The notes: generated from the sequence alone by a model not told the origin. 6,913 bases of DNA from an uncultured Murdochiella sp. (GCF_902488755.1 NZ_CABTXF010000058.1:1-6913); one strand, 5' to 3'. Shown: positions 1-6,408, counted from the first letter of the stretch. Numbers and translations: made by a program.

Positions 1-370
1 CACCCCAACCACCCCTGGCAAACGGCGAAAAAGAGCATTTGCCAGGGTCAGTCACACCCCAACCACCCCTGGCAAACGGCGAAAAAGTGAATTTGCCAGG
101 GTTGGGTACACCCCAACCACCCCTGGCAAACGGCAAAAAAGTGGATTTGCCAGGGTCGTGGGAACCTCAATCACCCCTGGCAAAATGGAAAAAATGCGAT
201 TTGCCGGGGTCAGTCACACCCCAACCACCCCTGGCAAAGTCCAAAAAACACGATTTGCCAGGGTCGCTCACAGCCCAAACACCCCTGGCAAAACATAAAA
301 AAACACATTTGCCAGGGTCAGGCAGCACGTTCGCATTTCAACCACCTCTAAAAAACGACAAAGAAGACTA
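1..370 (+). repeat. Tandem array of 54-bp hairpin units
   Basis: Six units start with the left arm CCCCTGGCAAA at 12, 66, 120, 174, 228 and 282, an exact 54-bp period. Each has a right arm TTTGCCAGGG (at 38, 92, 146, 254, 308; TTTGCCGGGG at 200) exactly 26 bp after the left arm start. Every unit can thus form a 10-bp stem with a 15-nt A-rich loop; the A-to-G change in unit 4 leaves a G-U pair. Loops vary in sequence (for example CGGCGAAAAAGAGCA, GTCCAAAAAACACGA) but never in length. Spacers between hairpins are 18 nt and C-rich. A partial unit opens the window, so the array continues to the left; a decayed unit (CCTCTAAAAAA at 345-355) ends it. Seen directly: period, arms, loop length. Inferred: an extragenic palindromic repeat family acting as DNA or RNA structure. 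Whether it also codes is treated in a separate entry. Confidence 0.9.
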
Positions 371-401
371 CAACCATACAAGCGTTCGACATTTTTTATG
401 A
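3..401 (+). other. Open frame through the hairpin array; possible C-terminal end of an upstream gene
   Basis: Because 54 is a multiple of 3, one frame stays open from position 3 to a TGA at 399-401 and reads as 18-residue repeats of the type LPGSVTPQPPLANGEKV. The decayed last unit is 63 bp long, which keeps the frame (QPPLKNDKED). In favour of coding: an open left edge, no frame-breaking indel, and a Pro/Lys-rich repeat protein is conceivable. Against: the most conserved bases are the palindrome arms rather than codon positions; the loops vary freely at the amino-acid level; no start or ribosome binding site is visible; and the related copy after prmC is in a broken frame. I think it is more likely an incidental open frame. 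The upstream sequence would settle it. Confidence 0.2.
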
Positions 402-431
402 CCGTTATCCGCGGCATCCAACAGTAGAGTC

Positions 432-460
432 TTGCCTCCAACATCGTTACAATATATAAG
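432..460 (+). promoter_or_regulatory. Candidate promoter for prmC-prfA
   Basis: TTGCCT (432-437) and TATAAG (455-460) are separated by 17 bp, matching the sigma-70/sigma-A consensus at 4 of 6 and 5 of 6 positions. It sits in an AT-rich pocket between the end of the repeat array and prmC. Transcription would start near 466-468, about 87 nt before the prmC ATG. It is the best-placed promoter I can see for the pair, but the -35 is weak and this is pattern matching only. Confidence 0.35.
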
Positions 461-470
461 GAAAACAGTA

Positions 471-557
471 ATGACGCCAAAAGCAGAAATGGAAGAACGA
501 CGAAGAGAAAAGTGTACAGAACGAAGCGAAGACGTTAGCAAACAGGAGGCAAGATGA
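471..557 (+). CDS. Possible 28-aa leader ORF overlapping the prmC start
   Basis: ATG at 471 opens a 28-codon frame rich in Glu, Arg and Lys that ends in TGA at 555-557. The stop overlaps the prmC start as ATGA (554-557), the usual arrangement for translational coupling. An AGGA (459-462) lies 8 nt upstream and could be a weak ribosome binding site. However, it falls inside the candidate -10 box, so the predicted transcript would start only about four bases before the ATG, and the two calls conflict. The frame is also open upstream back to the TGA at 399-401. There is no recognisable domain. It could be a coupling peptide or simply a chance frame in a purine-rich leader. Confidence 0.2.
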   Translation: MTPKAEMEERRREKCTERSEDVSKQEAR

Positions 558-1666
558 AGACTATTGCGCAATGGGCATCGCTTTTACCGAATGGGGAAGG
601 CTACCTGGCTTTGTCCTATCTTTTGAATACGACTCCAGGAGCGTTGCGTGCACAAAGCGCGAAAAGTTTGCAAAGCGAGACAAGTACGCAAAGCCAGACA
701 AGTGCGCAAAATGAGACAAGTGCGGAATCGGGAAGAATCGCAAACGGCGTGCCTAATTCAGCGAGAAATACAAGTGCCATCCCCATTCAAAAAGACAAGA
801 GCAAACAACATCCAATCGAAAAGGGACTTTCTCCGGAGATGCTTCAGCGCTATCAAGAAATTGTCCGACGCCGTCTTGCCGGCGAACCGCTTCAATACGC
901 CATCGGAGAATGGGAGTTTTACGGCCACTTGTTTCACGTCGATCCACGTGCGCTCATTCCTCGTCCCGAAACAGAGCTTCTGGTGGAAATGGCGCTTCGG
1001 GACGAGTTGGGTGGAAAGATCATTGCGGATATCGGTACAGGTACCGGAGCTATCGCGTTAAGCATCGCATTGGAAGCAAATCCGAAGCCAAAGAAAATTT
1101 ACGCAACGGATTGTTCGGCGGATGCGCTTGCTCTTGCAAAGGAAAATGCAAATCGACTAATTATGCGTTCCTCCGTTCATCCACCACAACGAGAAGGAAA
1201 TGGCGAACAGGAAACATCGCTGACTTCGAGCCATACGTCGGATGAGAAAGCCTCCTATTCGTCGCCTTCACGGAGAGCTTCGGATGAGGCATCGGAATTT
1301 GCGGAAAACATGATAGAATGGATTTTAGGTGACGGACCTTCTGTCCTTCCGGAAGCGGTGGATGTGTTACTATCGAATCCGCCTTACATTGATCCGCTGG
1401 AAAAAGAGGGACTGCAAGAGGAATTGCGCTACGAACCTTCATCGGCTTTGTTTGCCGGAGAGCCGGGAAGAGGTGGTCTCGCCTTATATCAGGCTTGGAT
1501 TCCTCTCCTGAAACCCCTGTTGCGTCCGCATGGCGTTGTGCTCATGGAAATTGGCGACCGTCAGGGAAAGGACGTTGCCAATCTGTTTCGTCAGGCAGGG
1601 TTTTGCGCCGTTTCAGTGTATCCCGACTATGCCGGACGTGACCGTTTTGTTCGCGCCGAACGATAG
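554..1666 (+). CDS. prmC: Peptide chain release factor N5-glutamine methyltransferase PrmC (HemK)
   Basis: Cytosolic SAM-dependent methyltransferase that methylates the glutamine of the GGQ motif in RF1 and RF2, promoting efficient peptide release. Visible in the protein: an N-terminal helical domain (residues 1-32 and about 91-118, with GEPLQYAIGEWEFYG), IPRPETE (135-141), the SAM-binding glycine loop DIGTGTGAI (159-167), the acidic residue D186 at the end of the next strand, and the catalytic NPPY (275-278). These identify PrmC rather than a general methyltransferase. The start is supported by AGGAGG at 544-549, four bases upstream. At 370 aa it is about 80-90 residues longer than usual. 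The excess is in two Ser/Thr/Glu/Gln-rich insertions: about 33-88 between N-terminal helices, and about 205-252 between the D186 region and IEWILGD. The catalytic core is complete, so the enzyme is probably active. prfA, its substrate gene, follows 197 bp downstream. Confidence 0.95.
   Translation: MKTIAQWASLLPNGEGYLALSYLLNTTPGALRAQSAKSLQSETSTQSQTSAQNETSAESGRIANGVPNSARNTSAIPIQKDKSKQHPIEKGLSPEMLQRYQEIVRRRLAGEPLQYAIGEWEFYGHLFHVDPRALIPRPETELLVEMALRDELGGKIIADIGTGTGAIALSIALEANPKPKKIYATDCSADALALAKENANRLIMRSSVHPPQREGNGEQETSLTSSHTSDEKASYSSPSRRASDEASEFAENMIEWILGDGPSVLPEAVDVLLSNPPYIDPLEKEGLQEELRYEPSSALFAGEPGRGGLALYQAWIPLLKPLLRPHGVVLMEIGDRQGKDVANLFRQAGFCAVSVYPDYAGRDRFVRAER
652..723 (+). repeat. 18-bp tandem repeats inside prmC
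   Basis: Three clear 18-bp units lie at 670-687, 688-705 and 706-723, sharing GCAAA at the start and AGACAAGT- or GAGACAAGT-like ends (16 of 18 identical between the first two, 15 of 18 between the last two). A fourth, decayed unit is at 652-669 (13 of 18). They encode a hexapeptide repeat of the form QSETST, QSQTSA, QNETSA, which makes up part of the first PrmC insertion. The period keeps the frame. This looks like recent expansion by slippage or unequal recombination within a disordered linker. Confidence 0.8.
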
Positions 1667-1681
1667 CTGGCCTTATGCGAC

Positions 1682-1741
1682 TTTGCCGGGGTCGCGCGCC
1701 CAATCCCCCTGGCAAAGTGGATAAAAGCGCATTTGCCAGGG
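1682..1741 (+). repeat. Second copy (1.5 units) of the hairpin element, after prmC
   Basis: A right arm TTTGCCGGGG (1682-1691), a 14-nt spacer, a left arm CCCCTGGCAAA (1706-1716), a 15-nt loop and a right arm TTTGCCAGGG (1732-1741) reproduce the upstream array in the same orientation. The left-arm to right-arm distance is 26 bp, identical to all six array units, while the right-arm spacing is 50 bp instead of 54. It begins 15 bp after the prmC stop. Its reading frame does not continue the peptide repeat of the array: an extra C before the left arm shifts the frame and gives a stop at 1722-1724. The conserved feature is therefore the hairpin, not a peptide. Role unknown; it could shape the mRNA between prmC and prfA. 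Confidence 0.85.
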
Positions 1742-1750
1742 TCGGGAAGA

Positions 1751-1822
1751 ACCTTCGCACGCACCATCGCACGTACCTTCGCACGCACAATCGCGCACGC
1801 CATCACACGCGCCATCGCACCC
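1751..1822 (+). repeat. Six 12-bp tandem repeats upstream of prfA
   Basis: The core TCGCAC, or a one-base variant (TCGCGC, TCACAC), occurs at 1755, 1767, 1779, 1791, 1803 and 1815, a perfect 12-bp period. The best units read ACCTTCGCACGC or ACCATCGCACGT, and the 14-mer ACCTTCGCACGCAC recurs at 1751 and 1775. The array lies directly between the hairpin copy and the prfA ribosome binding site. The frame through it is open and joined to prfA, giving an Arg/His-rich run, but this is not thought to be translated (see prfA). It is probably leader RNA of the prfA message. Confidence 0.8.
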
Positions 1823-1863
1823 CATCACTACAACAACCCCAACACCAACCAAAGAGGATAATC
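1821..1863 (+). promoter_or_regulatory. G-free C-rich tract and ribosome binding site of prfA
   Basis: Positions 1821-1853 contain 16 C and no G, so this stretch should be unstructured in RNA. Such C-rich, G-poor tracts are typical of Rho loading sites and also keep a ribosome binding site accessible. The binding site itself is AGAGGA (1853-1858) with GAGG ending six bases before ATG 1864, and it decides the prfA start against the longer open frame that begins at 1675. The Rho or translation-enhancer role is inference from composition alone. Confidence 0.5.
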
Positions 1864-2943
1864 ATGTTTGAAAGTTTAGAACATATTGAAAGCCAACTAC
1901 GCGAAATGGAACAGCAACTTGCTGATCCGGTGCTGCTTGCCGACATGGATGCCTGGCGCAAAGTCAATCGGGAATATGTCGAGCGCAAGCCCATCGCTAA
2001 AGCCTATCAGGAATATACAAAGGCATTGAACACGGCGAAAGAAGACCGCGAAATGCTCAAAGAAGCACAAGACGCGGACATGGAAGCCATGCTCAAGGCG
2101 GATTTGGACGAACAAGAAGACATAGCACAGAAAAAAGAAGAAGAACTCAAGCTATTGCTTGTGCCGAAAGACCCCAACGATTACAAAAACGTCATTGTAG
2201 AAATACGTGCCGGCGCAGGCGGAGACGAAGCAGGACTATTTGCCGGCGATTTATACCGCATGTACCATATGTATGCCGAAAAAGAAGGGTATACGACCGA
2301 GGAATTGGATCGCACCGAACAGGGCATTGGCGGCATCAAAGAAGCGACCTTTATGGTAAAAGGCGAAGGCGCCTATTCCCGGCTCAAATATGAATCCGGC
2401 GTACATCGCGTACAACGCGTACCCGAAACCGAATCCTCCGGACGCATCCATACCTCTACTGCGACCGTTGCGGTATTACCAGAAGCGGAAGACGTGGATG
2501 TCCAGCTGAACCTCAACGACGTGCGCATCGACGTATACCGTTCCAGCGGACATGGCGGTCAGTGTGTAAACACCACCGATTCCGCCGTGCGCGTGACGCA
2601 TATTCCGACCGGCATTGTCGTAGCGATTCAGGATGAAAAGAGTCAGCTGAAGAACAAAGAAAAAGCGCTCCATATTCTCAAGACCAAACTCTATGACTTA
2701 GAACTGGAAAAGCAGAATCAGGAAATCGCCTCAGCCAGACAATCTCAGGTAGGCAGCGGCGACCGTAGCGAGCGTATCCGCACATATAATTTTCCGCAGG
2801 GACGCATTACGGACCATCGCATTAACCGCACGATTTATCAGATTCATGAATTTCTTGATGGCGACATCGGCGAAATGATTGAGGCGCTGCAAACCGAAGA
2901 CCAGATGAAAAAACTGGCACTCGTGACCGACCGCGCCGAATAG
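1864..2943 (+). CDS. prfA: Peptide chain release factor 1 (RF1)
   Basis: Class I release factor that recognises UAA and UAG in the ribosomal A site and triggers hydrolysis of the peptidyl-tRNA. The 359-aa length fits the family (about 355-360). In order: an N-terminal helical coiled-coil region (1-100), the core starting near VEIRAGAGGDEAGLFAGDL (112-130), the codon-reading PxT tripeptide as PET (187-189) in RVPETESSGR, HTSTATVAVLPE (196-207), and the catalytic GGQ (231-233) in SSGHGGQCVNTTDSAVR. The PET motif marks RF1 rather than RF2. Gln233 is the expected target of PrmC, encoded just upstream. The ATG at 1864 is preferred because of GAGG six bases upstream and the normal N-terminus MFESLEHIES. 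The frame is open back to an ATG at 1675, but this would add 63 low-complexity residues encoded by repeats. Probably cotranscribed with prmC. Confidence 0.97.
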   Translation: MFESLEHIESQLREMEQQLADPVLLADMDAWRKVNREYVERKPIAKAYQEYTKALNTAKEDREMLKEAQDADMEAMLKADLDEQEDIAQKKEEELKLLLVPKDPNDYKNVIVEIRAGAGGDEAGLFAGDLYRMYHMYAEKEGYTTEELDRTEQGIGGIKEATFMVKGEGAYSRLKYESGVHRVQRVPETESSGRIHTSTATVAVLPEAEDVDVQLNLNDVRIDVYRSSGHGGQCVNTTDSAVRVTHIPTGIVVAIQDEKSQLKNKEKALHILKTKLYDLELEKQNQEIASARQSQVGSGDRSERIRTYNFPQGRITDHRINRTIYQIHEFLDGDIGEMIEALQTEDQMKKLALVTDRAE

Positions 2944-3063
2944 GGTAAAATCGACGAGGACAAAAATAAGAAAACCGAATGAACGGGAAGAAATACGGTT
3001 TACGCGAAACGAACGACGAAGACGAATAAAAACTGTGCCACACAAGCCAAAGTAGGAGGTTCT
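2944..3063 (+). promoter_or_regulatory. Purine-rich prfA-glgP gap with the glgP ribosome binding site
   Basis: This 120-bp gap is A/G-rich and has no T-tract terminator. A weak 6-bp inverted repeat (AAACCG 2972-2977, CGGTTT 2996-3001) has an 18-nt loop and no following T run. No promoter with acceptable -35, spacing and -10 was found, so glgP may be read from upstream. AGGAGG at 3054-3059 ends four bases before the glgP ATG. The 12-mer GAACGACGAAGA (3011-3022) also occurs in the prmC leader (495-506). Confidence 0.4.
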
Positions 3064-5442
3064 ATGGATAAAGAGCAGTTTCTGCAAGAATGGAATATAA
3101 GTGCGAAGCAGCTGTTTTGCAAGACGATAGAAACGGCATCATCCTTTGAAAAATACGCCGCTCTTTCGCATACGATTATGAATCGCATCACCGATTCTTG
3201 GATGGAAACGCGCGAAAAAACCAAAACCATGCGGAATGAATACTATTTTTCGGCGGAATTTTTGGTGGGACGAGCGCTGGGAAATAACTTGCTCAATTTA
3301 GGTGTTTTGGACGAAGTCAAAGCCGTGCTCAGCGACTTGGGCATTGATTTTGAACAGCTCGAAGACGAAGAGGACGATGCCGCCCTCGGCAACGGCGGAT
3401 TAGGACGCTTAGCTGCCTGCTTTATTGATTCTGCTGCAAGCGAAGGCTATCCCGTACAGGGATATGGCGTGCGTTATAGCCAGGGCATTTTTGAACAAAA
3501 ATTCATTGACGGCTTTCAGCGCGAAGAAGGCGACGACTGGACAAAAAAAGGCGATTTTTGGTCGCTTCGTTGTGAAGAAGATGCCAAAATCGTGCGCTTC
3601 CGCGACGAAGCCGTGCGTGCAGTCCCCTATGACATGCCCATTATCGGGTACAAAAACGGCGTTGTGAATACGCTGCGCCTGTGGCAAGCCGAACCGTTGG
3701 AATCCGGATTTGATTTCGACCGCTTCAACAACTTTGCATACGACGATGCCCTGCGCGAAGTAAACCGCGCCGAAGATATTACGCGGGTGCTGTATCCCAA
3801 CGACATGCAGCGTGCCGGAAAAGTACTGCGTTTCAAACAGCAATATTTCTTCACCTCCGCAAGCATTCAGGACTTGCTCGTACGCTACAAGAATAATTAT
3901 CCCGAAGACACGGCGTTCCGTTCCTTTGCCGCATTGCACTCCATACAGCTCAACGACACGCACCCCGTGATAGCTATTCCGGAGCTGATGCGCATTTTAA
4001 TCGACGAAGAGGAGCTTTCTTGGGACGAAGCCTATGAAATAGCAACGCATACGTTTGCTTTTACGAACCATACCGTTTTGCAGGAAGCACTGGAAAAGTG
4101 GAGCCTCGACATTGTGGACGAGGTTTGTCCGCGCTGCCTCGAGCTCATCAAAGAAATCAACCAGAAGATGATTTCCGTTTTTCGTCAGCAGGGAATGCCC
4201 GAAGAACAGATAAACACCTATCGTATCATCCATGACGATGTCGTGGAAATGGCATATCTTGCGGTTTGGTGCGCCGTAGCGGTCAACGGCGTGGCGAACA
4301 TTCACACCACCATTCTCCAAACCGAAACCCTCAAACAGTGGTATGCCGTCATGCCCGAAAAATTCAGCAACAAAACCAACGGCGTTACTCCGAGACGATG
4401 GCTGCAATATGCCAATCCCGAACTGTCTGCATTCATCACGAAAAAACTGGGAAGCGATGCCTGGCATCATGATTTGACGCTGTTAAAGGGGCTGGAATGC
4501 TATGCCGATGATACGGAAACGCTTCAGGAACTCAACGCCATCAAGCAGGAGAAAAAACGGCAGTTAGTGGACTATATTAAGCGCACTGAAGGCATTGCCA
4601 TCGACCCTGATTCGCTCTTCGATGTGCAGATTAAGCGTCTGCACGAATACAAGCGACAGCTGTTGAATATTCTGCATATCCTGTATTTGTACAACAAACT
4701 CAAAAAGAATCCGGGACTGGATATGGTACCGCGCACCTTCATTTTCGGAGCAAAGGCGGCACCCGGTTATTTCCGCGCCAAAGCCATCATCAAATTCATC
4801 AATGAGGTGGCACGCATGGTAAATGCGGACCCCGACACACGAAAGAAACTGCGTGTGGTCTTTGTCCAAAACTATCGCGTCAGCTCCGCCGAAAAACTCT
4901 TTCCGGCGGCAGACATCTCCGAACAGATTTCCACTGCGGGAAAAGAAGCCTCCGGCACGGGCAACATGAAGTTCATGCTTAACGCCACGCCGACCATCGG
5001 CACGTATGACGGCGCAAACATCGAGATTTTTGCGGACGCCGGCGAAGAGAATAATTTCCGCTTCGGTGCGACGGTTGAAGAGTTGGAAGGCGTTGCGTCC
5101 TCGTATAATCCGCTCGAATACTACCACAAGAACCCCGAAATCAAAGAAGTCGTTGACTATCTACTCGATCAACGCCTGTCCGATCATGGGACATACATGT
5201 TTTTGGATGTCTATAATTCGCTGGTTGCGCCACAACACGGCGAGCGCGGAGATGCATATTATCTGCTCTACGATTTTGAACGCTACGTCGAAGCGCAACA
5301 GCGCGTCGATTGCGCCTATCGCGACCGTCTCGGTTGGGCAAAGAAGTGCCTCATGAATCTCGCCAATTGCGGCGAATTTTCATCCGACCGCACGGTGCGA
5401 GAATACGTGCGCGATATTTGGAAAGTGGAAACCATACAGTAA
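3064..5442 (+). CDS. glgP: Glycogen/starch (maltodextrin) phosphorylase
   Basis: PLP-dependent GT35 phosphorylase that removes glucose from the non-reducing ends of alpha-1,4-glucans with phosphate, yielding glucose 1-phosphate in the cytosol. The 792-aa length is normal for bacterial enzymes. Visible landmarks: EYYFSAEFLVGR (59-70), the glycine loop GNGGLGRLAACFIDS (109-123), GYGVRYSQGIF (133-143), NDTHPVIAIPELMR (297-310), the active-site histidine in TNHT (334-337), KFSNKTNGVTPRRWL (433-447), VQIKRLHEYKRQLLN (521-535), and the PLP site EASGTGNMK (628-636) with Lys636 as the Schiff-base lysine. No catalytic motif is missing. The protein begins almost directly at the catalytic fold, with no room for the regulatory phosphorylation region of animal enzymes. 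AGGAGG four bases before ATG 3064 supports the start. The choice between glycogen and maltodextrin as substrate cannot be made from sequence; no glycogen synthesis gene is in view. Confidence 0.95.
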   Translation: MDKEQFLQEWNISAKQLFCKTIETASSFEKYAALSHTIMNRITDSWMETREKTKTMRNEYYFSAEFLVGRALGNNLLNLGVLDEVKAVLSDLGIDFEQLEDEEDDAALGNGGLGRLAACFIDSAASEGYPVQGYGVRYSQGIFEQKFIDGFQREEGDDWTKKGDFWSLRCEEDAKIVRFRDEAVRAVPYDMPIIGYKNGVVNTLRLWQAEPLESGFDFDRFNNFAYDDALREVNRAEDITRVLYPNDMQRAGKVLRFKQQYFFTSASIQDLLVRYKNNYPEDTAFRSFAALHSIQLNDTHPVIAIPELMRILIDEEELSWDEAYEIATHTFAFTNHTVLQEALEKWSLDIVDEVCPRCLELIKEINQKMISVFRQQGMPEEQINTYRIIHDDVVEMAYLAVWCAVAVNGVANIHTTILQTETLKQWYAVMPEKFSNKTNGVTPRRWLQYANPELSAFITKKLGSDAWHHDLTLLKGLECYADDTETLQELNAIKQEKKRQLVDYIKRTEGIAIDPDSLFDVQIKRLHEYKRQLLNILHILYLYNKLKKNPGLDMVPRTFIFGAKAAPGYFRAKAIIKFINEVARMVNADPDTRKKLRVVFVQNYRVSSAEKLFPAADISEQISTAGKEASGTGNMKFMLNATPTIGTYDGANIEIFADAGEENNFRFGATVEELEGVASSYNPLEYYHKNPEIKEVVDYLLDQRLSDHGTYMFLDVYNSLVAPQHGERGDAYYLLYDFERYVEAQQRVDCAYRDRLGWAKKCLMNLANCGEFSSDRTVREYVRDIWKVETIQ

Positions 5443-5478
5443 AGGCTCTGGTGTAACGGTCATATAACAAAGGCTCTG
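5441..5478 (+). repeat. 10-bp direct repeat at the end of glgP
   Basis: AAAGGCTCTG occurs at 5441-5450, overlapping the glgP stop codon, and again at 5469-5478, 28 bp later. The second copy lies in the 99-bp gap before fba. No inverted repeat, terminator or convincing promoter accompanies it. It could be a small local duplication or chance. Confidence 0.4.
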
Positions 5479-5541
5479 CCGAAAAACCGAAGAGTAAGTG
5501 GAAAAGAAGGCGTTAAGTCGTCACACGAAAAGGAGGAAGAC

Positions 5542-6408
5542 ATGCTGGTATCAGCCAAAGAAATGCTTAACAAGGCGGCAAAGGAACATTATGCCGTCGC
5601 ACAGATTAACATCAACAATCTGGAATGGACAAAAGCGGTGCTGGAAACCGCCGAAGAACTGAAATCGCCGGTTATTTTAGGTGTTTCAGAAGGAGCCAAC
5701 AAGTACATGGCAGGGTATGAGACCGTTGCTGCCATGGTGCGCGCCATGGACAAAGCCATGGGCATTACCGTTCCCGTTGCGCTGCACTTGGATCATGGCA
5801 GCTATGAAGGGGCGAAAAAGTGTATTGAAGCCGGTTATACCTCTGTCATGTTCGACGGATCGCATTTTCCACTGGAGGAAAATCTTGAAAAAACGGAGGA
5901 GATTGTGCGTTATGCGCATGAGAACGGCATATCTGTCGAAGCCGAAGTCGGCACGATTGGCGGCGAAGAGGATGGTGTCGTCGGCATGGGAGAAATAGCT
6001 GATCCGGCGGAGTGCAAGCGCCTCGCCGATCTCAACATTGACTTTTTGGCAGCCGGCATCGGCAATATTCATGGCGTATATCCTGCCAATTGGAAGGGGA
6101 TCGATTTCGATGCCCTTCGTCGCATCAAAGCAGAAACCGGCAACATGCCGCTGGTGCTGCATGGCGGCACGGGCATTCCCAAAGAGATGATTCTCGAAGC
6201 CATCTCCCTTGGCGTAGCCAAAATCAACGTGAACACCGAATGCCAGCTTTCCTTTGCCCAAGCGACGCGTGAATACATCGAAGCCGGAAAAGACCAGCAA
6301 GGCAAAGGCTTTGATCCGCGCAAGCTGTTAGCACCCGGCACCGACGCCATTAAAGCGACGGTCAAAGAAAAGTTGGAAATGTTCGGTTCGGTCGGCAAAG
6401 CGGAATAA
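5542..6408 (+). CDS. fba: Class II fructose-1,6-bisphosphate aldolase
   Basis: Zinc-dependent aldolase that reversibly splits fructose 1,6-bisphosphate into dihydroxyacetone phosphate and glyceraldehyde 3-phosphate in glycolysis and gluconeogenesis. The 288-aa protein matches the short class II (Bacillus FbaA-like) type. Visible: NNLEWTKAVLETAEELKSPVILGVSEGA (25-52), catalytic Asp84 and zinc ligand His85 in LHLDHGSYEGA, SVMFDGSHFPLEEN (101-114), EAEVGTIGGEED (133-144), zinc ligand His177 in GIGNIHGVYP, zinc ligand His207 in VLHGGTGIP, and phosphate-binding KINVNTE (227-233). Tagatose-bisphosphate aldolases (GatY/KbaY) are related, but the overall motif set fits FBA better. AAGGAGG (5530-5536) ends five bases before ATG 5542. 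It lies 99 bp after glgP on the same strand with no evident terminator between, so cotranscription is possible. A terminator follows the stop. Confidence 0.95.
   Translation: MLVSAKEMLNKAAKEHYAVAQININNLEWTKAVLETAEELKSPVILGVSEGANKYMAGYETVAAMVRAMDKAMGITVPVALHLDHGSYEGAKKCIEAGYTSVMFDGSHFPLEENLEKTEEIVRYAHENGISVEAEVGTIGGEEDGVVGMGEIADPAECKRLADLNIDFLAAGIGNIHGVYPANWKGIDFDALRRIKAETGNMPLVLHGGTGIPKEMILEAISLGVAKINVNTECQLSFAQATREYIEAGKDQQGKGFDPRKLLAPGTDAIKATVKEKLEMFGSVGKAE

Noticed and set aside
1..335. CRISPR array
   Set aside because: If read as a 39-nt repeat with 15-nt spacers, the spacers are too short, are mutually similar and A-rich, and the repeats themselves vary. No cas gene is present in the window.
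391..400. Terminator at the T run ATTTTTTATG after the repeat array
   Set aside because: No stable stem directly precedes the T run.
1675..1863. 63-residue N-terminal extension of RF1
   Set aside because: The frame is open from ATG 1675, but that start has no ribosome binding site, the residues come from the hairpin copy and 12-bp repeats, and starting at 1864 gives the normal length with a good ribosome binding site.
2972..3001. Terminator between prfA and glgP
   Set aside because: The inverted repeat has only six pairs, an 18-nt loop and no T run after it.
3409..5127. Long open frames on the minus strand inside glgP (3409-3963 and 4564-5127)
   Set aside because: They lie wholly antisense to a strongly conserved gene, match no family I recognise and are explained by its codon bias.
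5440..5468. Promoter before fba using TATAAC at 5463-5468
   Set aside because: No acceptable -35 hexamer lies 16-18 bp upstream (TAAAGG is at the 17-bp position).
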